This document shows positions 32,601-40,606 of a stretch of 64,000 nucleotides of DNA, in pieces; the stretch's first letter is position 1, and each line of letters begins with the position of its first letter. The position numbers and the translations under genes were made by a program. Where the stretch lies: assembly GCF_900090195.1 (NCBI RefSeq), contig NZ_LT607803.1, positions 3,162,001-3,226,000 of the forward strand. The letters run 5' to 3'. The stretch is from Variovorax sp. HW608. GTDB taxonomy: Bacteria; Pseudomonadota; Gammaproteobacteria; Burkholderiales; Burkholderiaceae_C. Below the pieces are notes generated by a model. The model was given only the letters and a program-made list of their open reading frames with translations. It made no database searches and was not told the DNA's origin.

Positions 32601-35600
32601 AGCGTCGCCTTCGGATCGCTCACATAGACGCCGGCCACCCGATCGACGACCTGCCCATTGACCGCACCATTGAGTGTGGTCGCACTCGTGGTACTGGCGA
32701 TATGGATGTCATGGCCCGCCGCGAGGCTCAAGGACTTGCGCGCATCGATCGTCGCGCCGATGTTGTCCAGGTCATTGCGCGCCGTGAGGCCCACGGCGCC
32801 ACCCGTGATGCGCCCGCCGTCGACGTTCCGGATGTCATCGGCCGTGATCGACACCAGCGAGCGTCCGGCGATGGTGCCGCTGTTGGTGACGGCGCCCGCA
32901 CCGGGCTGGGTGTCGATCTTGACCCGCTCGGCCGACAGCAGCGCCCCGTGCCCGTCGATGTCCCCGGGCTGCACCCGCACGTACACCTGGGGCACCAGCA
33001 CCTGCTGCGTGCTGCCGTCGGGCAAGGTCACGGTCTGGCTGACCATCCAGACGATGTCGCTCGTGAGCTGCGCCATCTGCTCGGGCGTGAGCGCGATGCC
33101 GGGGGTGAGGTGATATTCCTTCGCGAAGGTCGCCCCCGCGTCCATCAGCGCGAGGTACTCGCTCTGGTCGTCCGAGTAGCCGTCCAGGAACCGGTTGCCG
33201 GTGAGCTGGGCGATCTGTTCGCGGATCAGGCGCTGCTCGTAGAAGCCGTCGCCCAGGCGCTTTTGCAGGTTGTTCGGGTCCAGGCCGAGCTGGCTGAAGA
33301 GGTAGTCGCTGCCGAGCCACTGGCCGTAGTTGGCGAAGCGCGGGTCGGTTTCGATGAGGAAGCGGGCGGTGCTTTGCGGGTGGGTCCGGAAGAGGCTCGC
33401 CGTGGGCAGTTGGGTGCCGGGCGCGGCAGTGCGCACGACCATCGGGACGCCCTGGCTGGCCGAGCCGGCGCCGTCGGCGCTGGCCCCGGTGACACCGGGA
33501 CCCGACCCCACGGCCGAGGGCACTTCGAGGATCGCGCCCGCGCCCTGGCCGCTCTTGGCGGTGCCGGCGCCGCTCGCCGAGCCGCTGCCGCTGCCGCTGC
33601 TCGCGGTGCCCGGGGCGCCGCCGACGGCGCTGGTCGCCTGGTGGCCCTGGGGTGGGCCGTAGGCCGTGAGGTCGATGGCGGTGGCGGTGGTCTGCGTGCC
33701 CAGGTCGAAGAGCGCCGTGTTGCCTCCGGCGTCGATGCCCAGCACCGTGGTGTGCACCGACACGCTCTGCTGGCCCTGGGTGGACTGGCTGTCCACGTTG
33801 CGATGGATCGTGAGGTCGTAGCCCGCGAGCACCTTGCTGTCGCGGTTGACGAGGTTGCCCGTGAGCGTGAGGTCGCCCCCGGCGCTGATGACGGCGGGGC
33901 GGACGTTGGCGATGCCGTCGGTCGTGGAGGTCGTGGTGGTGGTCCACAGGCCCAGGTTGCTCAGGTAGGTCTTCCACTCCGAGGTGCTGCTCTGCGTCAC
34001 CTGGGCGCCGGGGACGACCTGCATCTGGGTGTCGCGGTTGTCGACGTTGGCGACATCGAGAGTCATGCTGCCCACGGACTCGAGGTCGGCGCTGTGGTTG
34101 TTCAACTGTGCCGCCGTGCCGATGGCATAGCCGTTGGCATCCAGCGCGCCGCCGACGTACAGGTCGCCCTCGCTGTGGATAAGGGCGCCGTTGCGGTTGT
34201 TGATCTGTGCTGCGCCGATGTCCAGGTCGCCGCGCGAGACGATCGCGCCGCTGGAGGTCTGGCCATTGATGGTCTCGGCGTCGTTGGTCAGCGTGCCCGT
34301 ACCGATCGCGATGTGGTCGCCGTAGATGCGGCCGGTGCCGAGGTTGTCGACGCTGGTGCTGGCATCGATGCGCGTCTCGCCGTTGCTGTCGATGAGCCCC
34401 CGGTTGCTGACGCTGCCCGCGACGAGGTGGGTGTCGGCGCCCGAGAGTTCGCCGCTGGCGGCGTTGTCGATCGCGTTGGCACTGACCGTCAGGGTGCGTC
34501 CGGCCACGAGCTGCCCTGCATTGCTGAGCTTGCCCGTGGTGCTCAGGCTCAGGGCGCCGCTGGTGCTCAGGCTGGCGCTGTTGCTGATGTCCTGCGTGAG
34601 TGCAATGGCGAGGTCGTTGGCCGAGGCGAGCGTGCCCCCGGCGACTTGGCCGAGCTGGTAGCGCGCCGCGTCGATGACGATGCCGCCGAAGGCGGTGGTG
34701 CCATTGGCGGCATTCGCCGCGGTGCCGCCGGCCAGTGTGCCGCCGGTGTTCACGATGGCCAGCGTCTTCGCGGCCGGATCGGCCCGGTTCGGGTCTTGCA
34801 GCGTGAGGGTGTCGGCGGCGCTGATGAGGCCTGCGGTGTTGTCGATGGTGCCGCCGCTCGTGATCGTGGCATTGCCGCTGGCGCGGACGGCGCCGGACTG
34901 GTTGACCAGCGCGTTCGTGGTGATCGCCACCTGGGTGCCTTCGATGCCCTGGTCGGTGCCGAGGGTGGCGCTGTTGTCGATCTGCGCGGCCGCAAGGGTC
35001 GTGGTGCCGCCGGCGCGGATCAGGCCTCCATTGGCGTTGTTGATGGTGCCGGCATTGAGGCTCAGATCGCCCACGGCCTGGACGTGGCCGCCGTTGTTGG
35101 TGAAGTTGCCACCCTGCGTATCGATGGCGACATTGGAGCCGCCGAGCACGGCACCACCGTTGTTGGTGAGGTCGCCCGTGGTGGCGGTCAGGGCGTCCGC
35201 CGCGCGGATGTAGCCGGTGGTGTTGTCGATCGCACCGGTGGCCAGTTGCAGCGCACCGCTGCTGAGGATGCCCTGCGGCGTGGCGCTGGTGCCGGCCAGT
35301 TGGTTGCCGAGCGTGTTGGTGTTGCTCAGGCTCTGGCCGTGGGTGTCGATCGACAGGCCCGTGCCGGCCTGGATCAGGCCGGCGTCGTTCACGAGGGCGC
35401 CGGTCTGCAACTGCGCGGTCTGGCTCGCGACCAGGATGCCTTGCGTGTTGGTGAACTGTTGGCCGTGGGTGTCGAGATGCAGGTGGGTCCCGTAGACCTT
35501 GCCGGCACTGTTGTCCAGGCCCGCATTGACGAGCGTCGTGTTGCCGCCGGCCTGCAGGGTGCCGCCCGCGTTGATGGTCGCGCCGCCGGTGGTGATGGAG

Positions 35601-38518
35601 AGGTCCTGGCCCACGGCGGCTACGGTGCCGGCGCTGTTGTCAAAGGCACCCGCTGCCACGGTGGTGTTGCCGTTGGCCGCGATCAGGCCCAGGGCATTGC
35701 TGGCCTGCCCCTGGACCGTGGCGGCGAGATCAGCGCCCGCGGTGAACTTGCCGCCGTCGTTCTTCAATGTGCCGGCACGAAGCGTCGCGTTGCCATCGGC
35801 GCTGAGCGTGCCCTGTTGGCTGTTGTCGAGCGCACCTGCGACAGCGAGATCGAGGCTGGAGCCGTTCACAGCGCGCACTGCGCCGCCCTGGTTGCTGAGC
35901 GCCCCGGCGCTGATGGCGGTGTTGCCGTTGCTCGCGATGACGCCGGTGTTGTTGTCGATCTGGCCGCTGACGGCGATGCTGGTGGCGCCCGAGCCGGTTT
36001 GCAGGATCTGGCCTGCAGCGCTGTTGTCGAGGTTGGCGCTGCGCACATCGAGTGCACCCGCGCTCAGGGTGCCGCCCTGGTTCACCAGCGATTGCGCGCC
36101 GTTGCTGTCGGCTCGCAGGATCAAGGTCCCCGGCGTCGCCACGGTGGCGCCGCTGGTGGCGAGCTCGCCCTGGGTGGCGGTCACCGCGATGTTCGCAGCG
36201 CTCGTGGTGCTGCCCGAGAGGTCGACACTGGCGCCCTGCAGCGTCGCATTGCCGGCAGCGAGGTTCTGGCCATGCGCGGCCAGGGCGCCGCTGGTGCTGA
36301 CGCTGAGGTCACCCGCGCTGCCCATGCTGCCATCGGCCGCGATGCCGGCGCCCAGCAGGCCGCCGCCGGAGAGGCTGCCCGCCGTGACGGTGACGTGGCG
36401 CGCGGCACTCAAGGTGCCATCGTTGGTGAGCGGCCCTGCGACGGCGAGCGTGGCGTCCTGCTCGGCACGCAAGGTGCCGCCGGTGTTGTTCAAGCTCCCG
36501 GCCTGCAATTGCAGATCGGTCGCGGCGTGGATCCGGCCCTGGGTGTTGAGGAGCGCGGCGCTGGTGGCCACCTGCACCCCGGCCTGCGCCGAGGTGATCG
36601 TGCCCGATGCGTTGTTCAGCGCCTGCGCGGCGAGCACCACCGCGTTGTTGGCTGTAAGCGAGCCGGCAGCATTGGTGAGCGCTCCCGCGGCGCTGGCGTT
36701 CAGGCCGCCCGCGGCCGAGATCGTGCCGCGCGTGTTGTTGAGCGAGCCTCCAGCATTGAGCGTGGCATCTGCGTCGCTGCTCAAGGTGCCGTCTTGATTG
36801 ATCAGGTCGCCCGTGCTCGCGATGCTCAGATTCCCCGCGCGCAGGACACCACCGGTGTTGTCGAAGGCGCCGACGTTGGCGGAGAAACCGTTGGCGATCG
36901 CGAGCGTGCCCCCGGCGTTGCTGAACGTCGGGCCGCTCACGGCGAGATCCGCCACCGCGATGCGTCCGCCCGCGTTGTTGATTTGCGGCGTGGCGAGCAC
37001 CAAGGCGCCGCCGGCTTCGATGTGGCCGCCGTCGTTGAGGATCGCGGTGGCGGCGCTCATCGTTCCGGGCGTGGGCGGCGTCGTGGACGCAGGCGGTGTC
37101 GTCGTGCCCGCGTCCACGCTGGCCGTCGAGGGCGAGGTGCTTGCAGTGGTGGTGCTGCTCGCGGTGCCGCCAGCGGAAGGCGTGCTCGCCGAGGTGCCCG
37201 TACTGGCCAGCGTCTCGATGCCGATCGTGCCACCGGCGGTGTTGCTCAAGGAGGGCGCACTCACCGTCAGGCTCGCGCTGCCGGTCTGGCGGATCGTGCC
37301 GCCACGGTTGTCGATCTGCGCGCTGCTCGACAGGTCCAGGTGGGGCGCCTGGATCAGGCCGCTGCTCACGAGATCGCCGGCACTGCTCGCGATGTGCAGG
37401 TCCGTGCCCGCCGCGATGGTGCCGCTGTTGGCGATGCTGGGGGCATCGATGCGAAGCTGGGTGTCCGCCTGCAGGGTGCCGCTGGTCTCCAGGCGCCCCG
37501 CCGAGGTCACGACAAACTGCCCGGCTCCGGCCAGGGTCGCCGGGGCGCCACTGGCGGAATTCGCACTGGCCTGAATGGCGCCGGCGTTGCGCACGCCGAC
37601 GCCTGCCTCGGTGCCCACCAAGAAGATCTTGTTGGCGTACATGCCCCCGAGCTGCGCGACATCGAGGGCAAAGGCGGGCGCGGCGCCAGCGCCTTGCATG
37701 GGTGCCACTTGGCTATGGTCCGCGCTGATGTCGTTGGCACCGGTGACGACCTTGAGCTCGCTCGCCCAGATGCCCGCGTTGACCTGCACGGCGCGCGCCA
37801 GGATCGCCGCATAGTCGGTCTGGCTCAGGTCGAGGCCCTTGCCGTCGACGCTCACGGTGCCGCCGCGCACGGCGTAGCCGTCCAGGCCACCGGAGAGGTT
37901 GTACTGGGGGGTGCCAGTGGTCAGCGTCACGCGACTGGCGTTGATGAACGCGCCGCCGTCCACTGCGATGCCGGCGGGGTTGGCCACCACCACTTCGGCC
38001 CTGGTGCCCGCCACCTCGAGCGCACCGCGCAGCTGCGTCGGGTTGCCCGAGACGACCTCGTTGACGATCACCCTGGCGGTGCCTGTCGCGAGCCACGGAT
38101 TGCCCTGCACCCAGCCGCCGAGCTGCGTCTGCACGTTGGTGCGGCTGTTGTTGAGGATCGCGCCGTTGTTCTGGATGTCGAACTGGCTGTAGGTGTTGCG
38201 GCTCACCCCGGCGGCGCTCGGCGTGGTGATCTGAACCAGCGGCACACCGTTCGGGGCCACCAGTACTGTCGGGCGCTGGGTGCCCGGCGCAGACGGAGAG
38301 GCCACGATCTGCGCCGAGGCCCCCATCGACGCCAGGATCGCGACCAGACCCATACCTGTCGTGATGGCGGTCGCGATGCCGGCGCCTCCACCCGATGCCG
38401 GGGCGCTACTGCCGGTCGTGCGGCTGGCGCCCTTGCCGGCGCTGCGCGCGCATTCGTGCACGGCCACTCGGATCGAGCGCGCCGCGCAGAAGATCACCTT
38501 GTGCAAATTCTTGTTCAT
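29639..38518 (-). CDS. FhaB/CdiA-like two-partner secretion exoprotein
   Basis: A 2959-residue TpsA protein. The N-terminus MNKNLHKVIFCAARSIRVAV is the extended signal peptide region (ESPR), with cleavage near SMGASAQ (about residue 70). The TPS secretion domain follows, with NPAGIAVDGG in place of the usual NPNGI and a QLGGWVQGNPWL block. A long filamentous-haemagglutinin shaft of DNTAG-type repeats runs to about residue 2400, then a DUF637-like segment (about 2440-2620) and a variable tip from about 2800. The tip ends GARGDTHIPLPPNSMPPAR, a tail found in polymorphic toxins, but its activity is not evident. A TpsB gene lies immediately upstream and an immunity-like gene downstream, so contact-dependent inhibition is likely; a plain adhesin remains possible. 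Confidence 0.9.
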   Translation of the reverse strand: MNKNLHKVIFCAARSIRVAVHECARSAGKGASRTTGSSAPASGGGAGIATAITTGMGLVAILASMGASAQIVASPSAPGTQRPTVLVAPNGVPLVQITTPSAAGVSRNTYSQFDIQNNGAILNNSRTNVQTQLGGWVQGNPWLATGTARVIVNEVVSGNPTQLRGALEVAGTRAEVVVANPAGIAVDGGAFINASRVTLTTGTPQYNLSGGLDGYAVRGGTVSVDGKGLDLSQTDYAAILARAVQVNAGIWASELKVVTGANDISADHSQVAPMQGAGAAPAFALDVAQLGGMYANKIFLVGTEAGVGVRNAGAIQASANSASGAPATLAGAGQFVVTSAGRLETSGTLQADTQLRIDAPSIANSGTIAAGTDLHIASSAGDLVSSGLIQAPHLDLSSSAQIDNRGGTIRQTGSASLTVSAPSLSNTAGGTIGIETLASTGTSASTPSAGGTASSTTTASTSPSTASVDAGTTTPPASTTPPTPGTMSAATAILNDGGHIEAGGALVLATPQINNAGGRIAVADLAVSGPTFSNAGGTLAIANGFSANVGAFDNTGGVLRAGNLSIASTGDLINQDGTLSSDADATLNAGGSLNNTRGTISAAGGLNASAAGALTNAAGSLTANNAVVLAAQALNNASGTITSAQAGVQVATSAALLNTQGRIHAATDLQLQAGSLNNTGGTLRAEQDATLAVAGPLTNDGTLSAARHVTVTAGSLSGGGLLGAGIAADGSMGSAGDLSVSTSGALAAHGQNLAAGNATLQGASVDLSGSTTSAANIAVTATQGELATSGATVATPGTLILRADSNGAQSLVNQGGTLSAGALDVRSANLDNSAAGQILQTGSGATSIAVSGQIDNNTGVIASNGNTAISAGALSNQGGAVRAVNGSSLDLAVAGALDNSQQGTLSADGNATLRAGTLKNDGGKFTAGADLAATVQGQASNALGLIAANGNTTVAAGAFDNSAGTVAAVGQDLSITTGGATINAGGTLQAGGNTTLVNAGLDNSAGKVYGTHLHLDTHGQQFTNTQGILVASQTAQLQTGALVNDAGLIQAGTGLSIDTHGQSLSNTNTLGNQLAGTSATPQGILSSGALQLATGAIDNTTGYIRAADALTATTGDLTNNGGAVLGGSNVAIDTQGGNFTNNGGHVQAVGDLSLNAGTINNANGGLIRAGGTTTLAAAQIDNSATLGTDQGIEGTQVAITTNALVNQSGAVRASGNATITSGGTIDNTAGLISAADTLTLQDPNRADPAAKTLAIVNTGGTLAGGTAANAANGTTAFGGIVIDAARYQLGQVAGGTLASANDLAIALTQDISNSASLSTSGALSLSTTGKLSNAGQLVAGRTLTVSANAIDNAASGELSGADTHLVAGSVSNRGLIDSNGETRIDASTSVDNLGTGRIYGDHIAIGTGTLTNDAETINGQTSSGAIVSRGDLDIGAAQINNRNGALIHSEGDLYVGGALDANGYAIGTAAQLNNHSADLESVGSMTLDVANVDNRDTQMQVVPGAQVTQSSTSEWKTYLSNLGLWTTTTTSTTDGIANVRPAVISAGGDLTLTGNLVNRDSKVLAGYDLTIHRNVDSQSTQGQQSVSVHTTVLGIDAGGNTALFDLGTQTTATAIDLTAYGPPQGHQATSAVGGAPGTASSGSGSGSASGAGTAKSGQGAGAILEVPSAVGSGPGVTGASADGAGSASQGVPMVVRTAAPGTQLPTASLFRTHPQSTARFLIETDPRFANYGQWLGSDYLFSQLGLDPNNLQKRLGDGFYEQRLIREQIAQLTGNRFLDGYSDDQSEYLALMDAGATFAKEYHLTPGIALTPEQMAQLTSDIVWMVSQTVTLPDGSTQQVLVPQVYVRVQPGDIDGHGALLSAERVKIDTQPGAGAVTNSGTIAGRSLVSITADDIRNVDGGRITGGAVGLTARNDLDNIGATIDARKSLSLAAGHDIHIASTTSATTLNGAVNGQVVDRVAGVYVSDPKATLSINAGNDLNVTGANIANRGAGGMTTLHAGNDINLGTVTESSSFSYVAPNGKGFIASSQSHEVGSTIATNGTTLITAGQDINARQANVNSGEGLLIVNAGRDLNIVDGQSTRSTAFGYESTKKGTLSSSTTSLGASEASSTSVGSSFSGGLVSMHADNNVNIVGSHISGTQGVGITAGNELNVVEGRSTTSSSAYIHRSTSGLMKDPFLTKDSAGGNGIELRTDNASASSITSSQGGVLLEGNNSVYLRGAEVSAAKDVNIKGGDVTIVAATNEAGLTLSEDRKGGSVSAVALHPPGHGFGAKSQDTYDAQATSLARSSLQGANINITAEDANGVRGAVTIAGTTISTPGTLKLEGDSVNLALQSTDLTMTQKGSGKDLMWQRTSDSGTSKETLNYNQINAGGLQVNANRVTVGMNARDSLEALAQQPGMGWVQQINSDPNLQGKVDWQKLDEANRQWNYGKQGLTPEGAAVVMAVVTWATWGAASGAGAAASDAAATSGMAAVGEGGFVAAGGMTVSSVVGGAVTAGVSALAGEAAVALLNNQGDIGAALHDLGSSANVKGLVTAMLTGGVLAGLDLNPNGLPTVNGGAQGFMDQLGQNLKAAGAKALINTAVNGGSLESNLASALKSGVLDTVAAQGAYALGDLKAAGVLDDFTQKVAHAIAGCAVGAARTDGSCSAGAIGAVIGEISASVYGRDEEGNVKPGAVEMAGMFAALAAAITGADAQGIALAQAAGANAAANNALSLRGTSKLVADLRACSGGTGNTCDVNQMRQDAASDAAKQAERIDSACGGSGSNLSQCMQLGNNASTNLEQLMWASTYADTPEKKALVNELMWQQVDDITKLRDSLSGVVQAAGVVDRMTAVLVGAGPTIGVAIGGAIGSPKVPSTLQPFTNPPQAPVIPSDWVSLPGRTPGSTIYYPPGTNPNAPGSTYIRVMPPGATPVLGLQDGYWISVKNGQPINPSTGGTGARGDTHIPLPPNSMPPAR
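31287..33286. repeat. 2.0-kb direct repeat, copy 2 (inside the main exoprotein gene)
   Basis: The partner of 27079-29078, within the intact exoprotein gene and in the same orientation. The apparently perfect identity over about 2 kb contrasts with the diverged sequence on both sides, which points to a recent duplication or gene conversion. The two copies bracket the exoprotein tip and its immunity gene. Confidence 0.85.
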
Positions 38519-38554
38519 GTTCTTCCCTCCCGGTGAGTCCGGTCTCTTCCCTTC

Positions 38555-40375
38555 TCAGAATCCGTAGTTCAGGCTGAATCCAGTGGTCCAGCTCGAGGTG
38601 TGGAAGCCCTCGGGCCTGGATATCGGCATGCCGACGAAAAAGTCGTAGCTCAAGCCCCGCACCGCGCCGCGCAGGCCGATCACCGCGCCCGCCAGGCGCT
38701 TGCCCACGAGTCGCTCGGCACTGGGACCATTCACCTGTCCGTAGTCCACGCCGAGGTACAGCTCCGCGCCGAGCGGCGTACCCAAGACTTCGGCGGGCAG
38801 TGCCCAGCCGATGTCGTTGCGCACCAGCCAGCCGCGGTCACCCATGAGGCTCGCTTCGCCGTCGAAGCCGCGCACCGTGAAGCGCCCGCCGATCGCGAAG
38901 CGGTCCTGGGGCGTGAGGGGCGTGCCGTTCCACTGCGCGCGCCACAGGCCCGCGTACCTGAGCCTCTGTCCGCCGAGCTCGAAGGGCTGGTTGAAATTGA
39001 GGTCGGCCGTGACGAGCTTCATGCGCGAAGTGCCTTCGCCGAAGGCCTCCTCGGGCGCGGGGATCGCGCCGAAGGCCCCGGTGCCGCGCCGGTAGGCCAG
39101 GTTGCCGTCGAGCGTGGCCGTGCCGATGAACTCGCGATGGGCGAGGCCCAGTTCCCAGCCGCCGACGAGGCGCCGCTGCACGCCCACCTCGGTGTCGTCG
39201 ATGTAGTTGTGCGAGGTGCGCTGCCAGGCGCGCAGACTGGCGCTCGTCTTGCGATGCTGGTCGCGATAGAGCATGCGCGCGACGCGCAGTTCGGCGTTGC
39301 TGCTGTAGCCCGAGTAGGTGTAGTTCTGGGCGAGGCCTGCCACGCTCTGCCAGTAACGGCCCTCCGAGGCGGTGGTCGAGAAAAGCCAGTTGCCCCACGG
39401 AATGGAGTAGTGGACGGTGTTCCCCGAGGTGCCCTGGCCCGCGTGGTTGAAAACGTCGTGGTTGAGGCTGAGGTAGAACAGGTCGTTCAGGTGCAGCGGT
39501 CCATCCCACGCGAGCGTGAGGCCGCCCTGGTTCCTGCCGGTGGCCTCGGTGCCGCTGTCGTCATAGCTGAGATTGGCGCGCAAGGGCAAAGGCAGGTCCG
39601 CCCGGCCCTGGCGGTACTGCACGACCAGGTCGCTGTCGCCCGCACGCGCGTCCGCTGCATTCGAAGGCGCGATCCGGATGTCGGCTTCAGCGGTGGGCAG
39701 GCGCTTGAGGTTTTCCAGGCCCTGCTCGATGTCGCGCAGGTTCAGCAGGTCGCCGGGCGCCGCGGGAATGGCCATGCGCACGCCCAGTGACGCCTCGGTG
39801 GTCGTGCCCGAGGCATCGGCCAGCCGGATGGCAGCGATGCGCCCCGGAATCAGCGTGAGCACGAGCTCGCCGCTCGCGAGGTCCTGCGGCCCCACGAGCA
39901 CGCGCGTGGTGACCCAGCCGCGCGCGACAAGGGCCTGCTGCACGCGTGCCAGCACGATGTTGACGCCTTCCGTGCCCAGGCAGCGGCCAAGCGGGGCGTC
40001 GGCCACGCCATCCGCGGCTTCGGACATCGCCGCCAGCGCCCATTGAAAGGCGTCGCTGTGCTCGCCCACCAGCCGGATGCGGTCGATGCGAAAGCACGGA
40101 CTCTCGGCTTCGGGCAGCCGCTGGCCTGCCGCAGGCGGCCCGGCAGGCCGTCGCACGTCGACCGCGCGCTCGTTCTGTTCGCGCAGCGCGCGTTCGCGTT
40201 CCTGCTGGCGCTGCTCCTCGACGAAGGGGCGAGGCGTCGATGCGACTTGCGCCTGGGCCGCGAACGGCCCGGCCAGCCCCATCAGAAGGAGGGGCGAGAG
40301 CGTGGAAACCGGGAGTTTCGTAGCACGACGAACAGCCGCCGTGGGCCGCGCCCACCGGCGAGAAAGAAAAGTCAT
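38555..40375 (-). CDS. TpsB family (ShlB/FhaC/HecB-like) outer-membrane transporter
   Basis: A 606-residue outer-membrane transporter for the adjacent exoprotein. The N-terminus has a signal-peptide-like hydrophobic run (LLLMGLAGPFAAQAQ) after a basic region. Two POTRA domains follow, starting CFRIDRIRLVGEH and GWVTTRVLVGPQDL. The 16-strand barrel ends in phenylalanine (SLNYGF), as required by the BAM machinery. The conserved loop-6 motif VRGFDGE is near residue 520. I chose the ATG at 40375 (MTFLSRRW); a longer start exists. The gap to the exoprotein start is only 36 bp, so the two form an operon. Confidence 0.92.
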   Translation of the reverse strand: MTFLSRRWARPTAAVRRATKLPVSTLSPLLLMGLAGPFAAQAQVASTPRPFVEEQRQQERERALREQNERAVDVRRPAGPPAAGQRLPEAESPCFRIDRIRLVGEHSDAFQWALAAMSEAADGVADAPLGRCLGTEGVNIVLARVQQALVARGWVTTRVLVGPQDLASGELVLTLIPGRIAAIRLADASGTTTEASLGVRMAIPAAPGDLLNLRDIEQGLENLKRLPTAEADIRIAPSNAADARAGDSDLVVQYRQGRADLPLPLRANLSYDDSGTEATGRNQGGLTLAWDGPLHLNDLFYLSLNHDVFNHAGQGTSGNTVHYSIPWGNWLFSTTASEGRYWQSVAGLAQNYTYSGYSSNAELRVARMLYRDQHRKTSASLRAWQRTSHNYIDDTEVGVQRRLVGGWELGLAHREFIGTATLDGNLAYRRGTGAFGAIPAPEEAFGEGTSRMKLVTADLNFNQPFELGGQRLRYAGLWRAQWNGTPLTPQDRFAIGGRFTVRGFDGEASLMGDRGWLVRNDIGWALPAEVLGTPLGAELYLGVDYGQVNGPSAERLVGKRLAGAVIGLRGAVRGLSYDFFVGMPISRPEGFHTSSWTTGFSLNYGF

Positions 40376-40606
40376 TGTTCTTGTTGCCGCGCCGAGGTGC
40401 GCGGAAGGTCCAGCTTCTCGGCGCACAGGAGCGGGCGCCTCTTGACGGTCAGTCTAGGAGGGGCGCTCCAAGGAATCTTTCGGAATCGTCCGAAAAATGC
40501 CGCGGAAACGAGCAGTTCTTCTTGGCCTGCTTCTTTTTAGGAATGGCTCGCCCGTCGTGCCGCCCCCGAGCAGGGGGCACGAAGCGCGCGTGGCTTGCGG
40601 CGTTAA

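Noticed and set aside
27079..33286. CRISPR or phase-variation repeat array in the exoprotein region
   Set aside because: The repeats are long coding shaft sequences and a single 2-kb duplication, not short regularly spaced units.
32420..38536. Plus-strand open frame of more than 2000 codons opposite the exoprotein gene
   Set aside because: It mirrors the repetitive, high-GC exoprotein coding strand. Composition is Arg/Ala/Gly/His-rich with no domain pattern, and the minus strand has ESPR, TPS and shaft features.
40550..40590. GC-rich hairpin between the PQQ dehydrogenase and tpsB as a terminator
   Set aside because: The stem is imperfect and there is no T-run on either side, so I could not support intrinsic termination.
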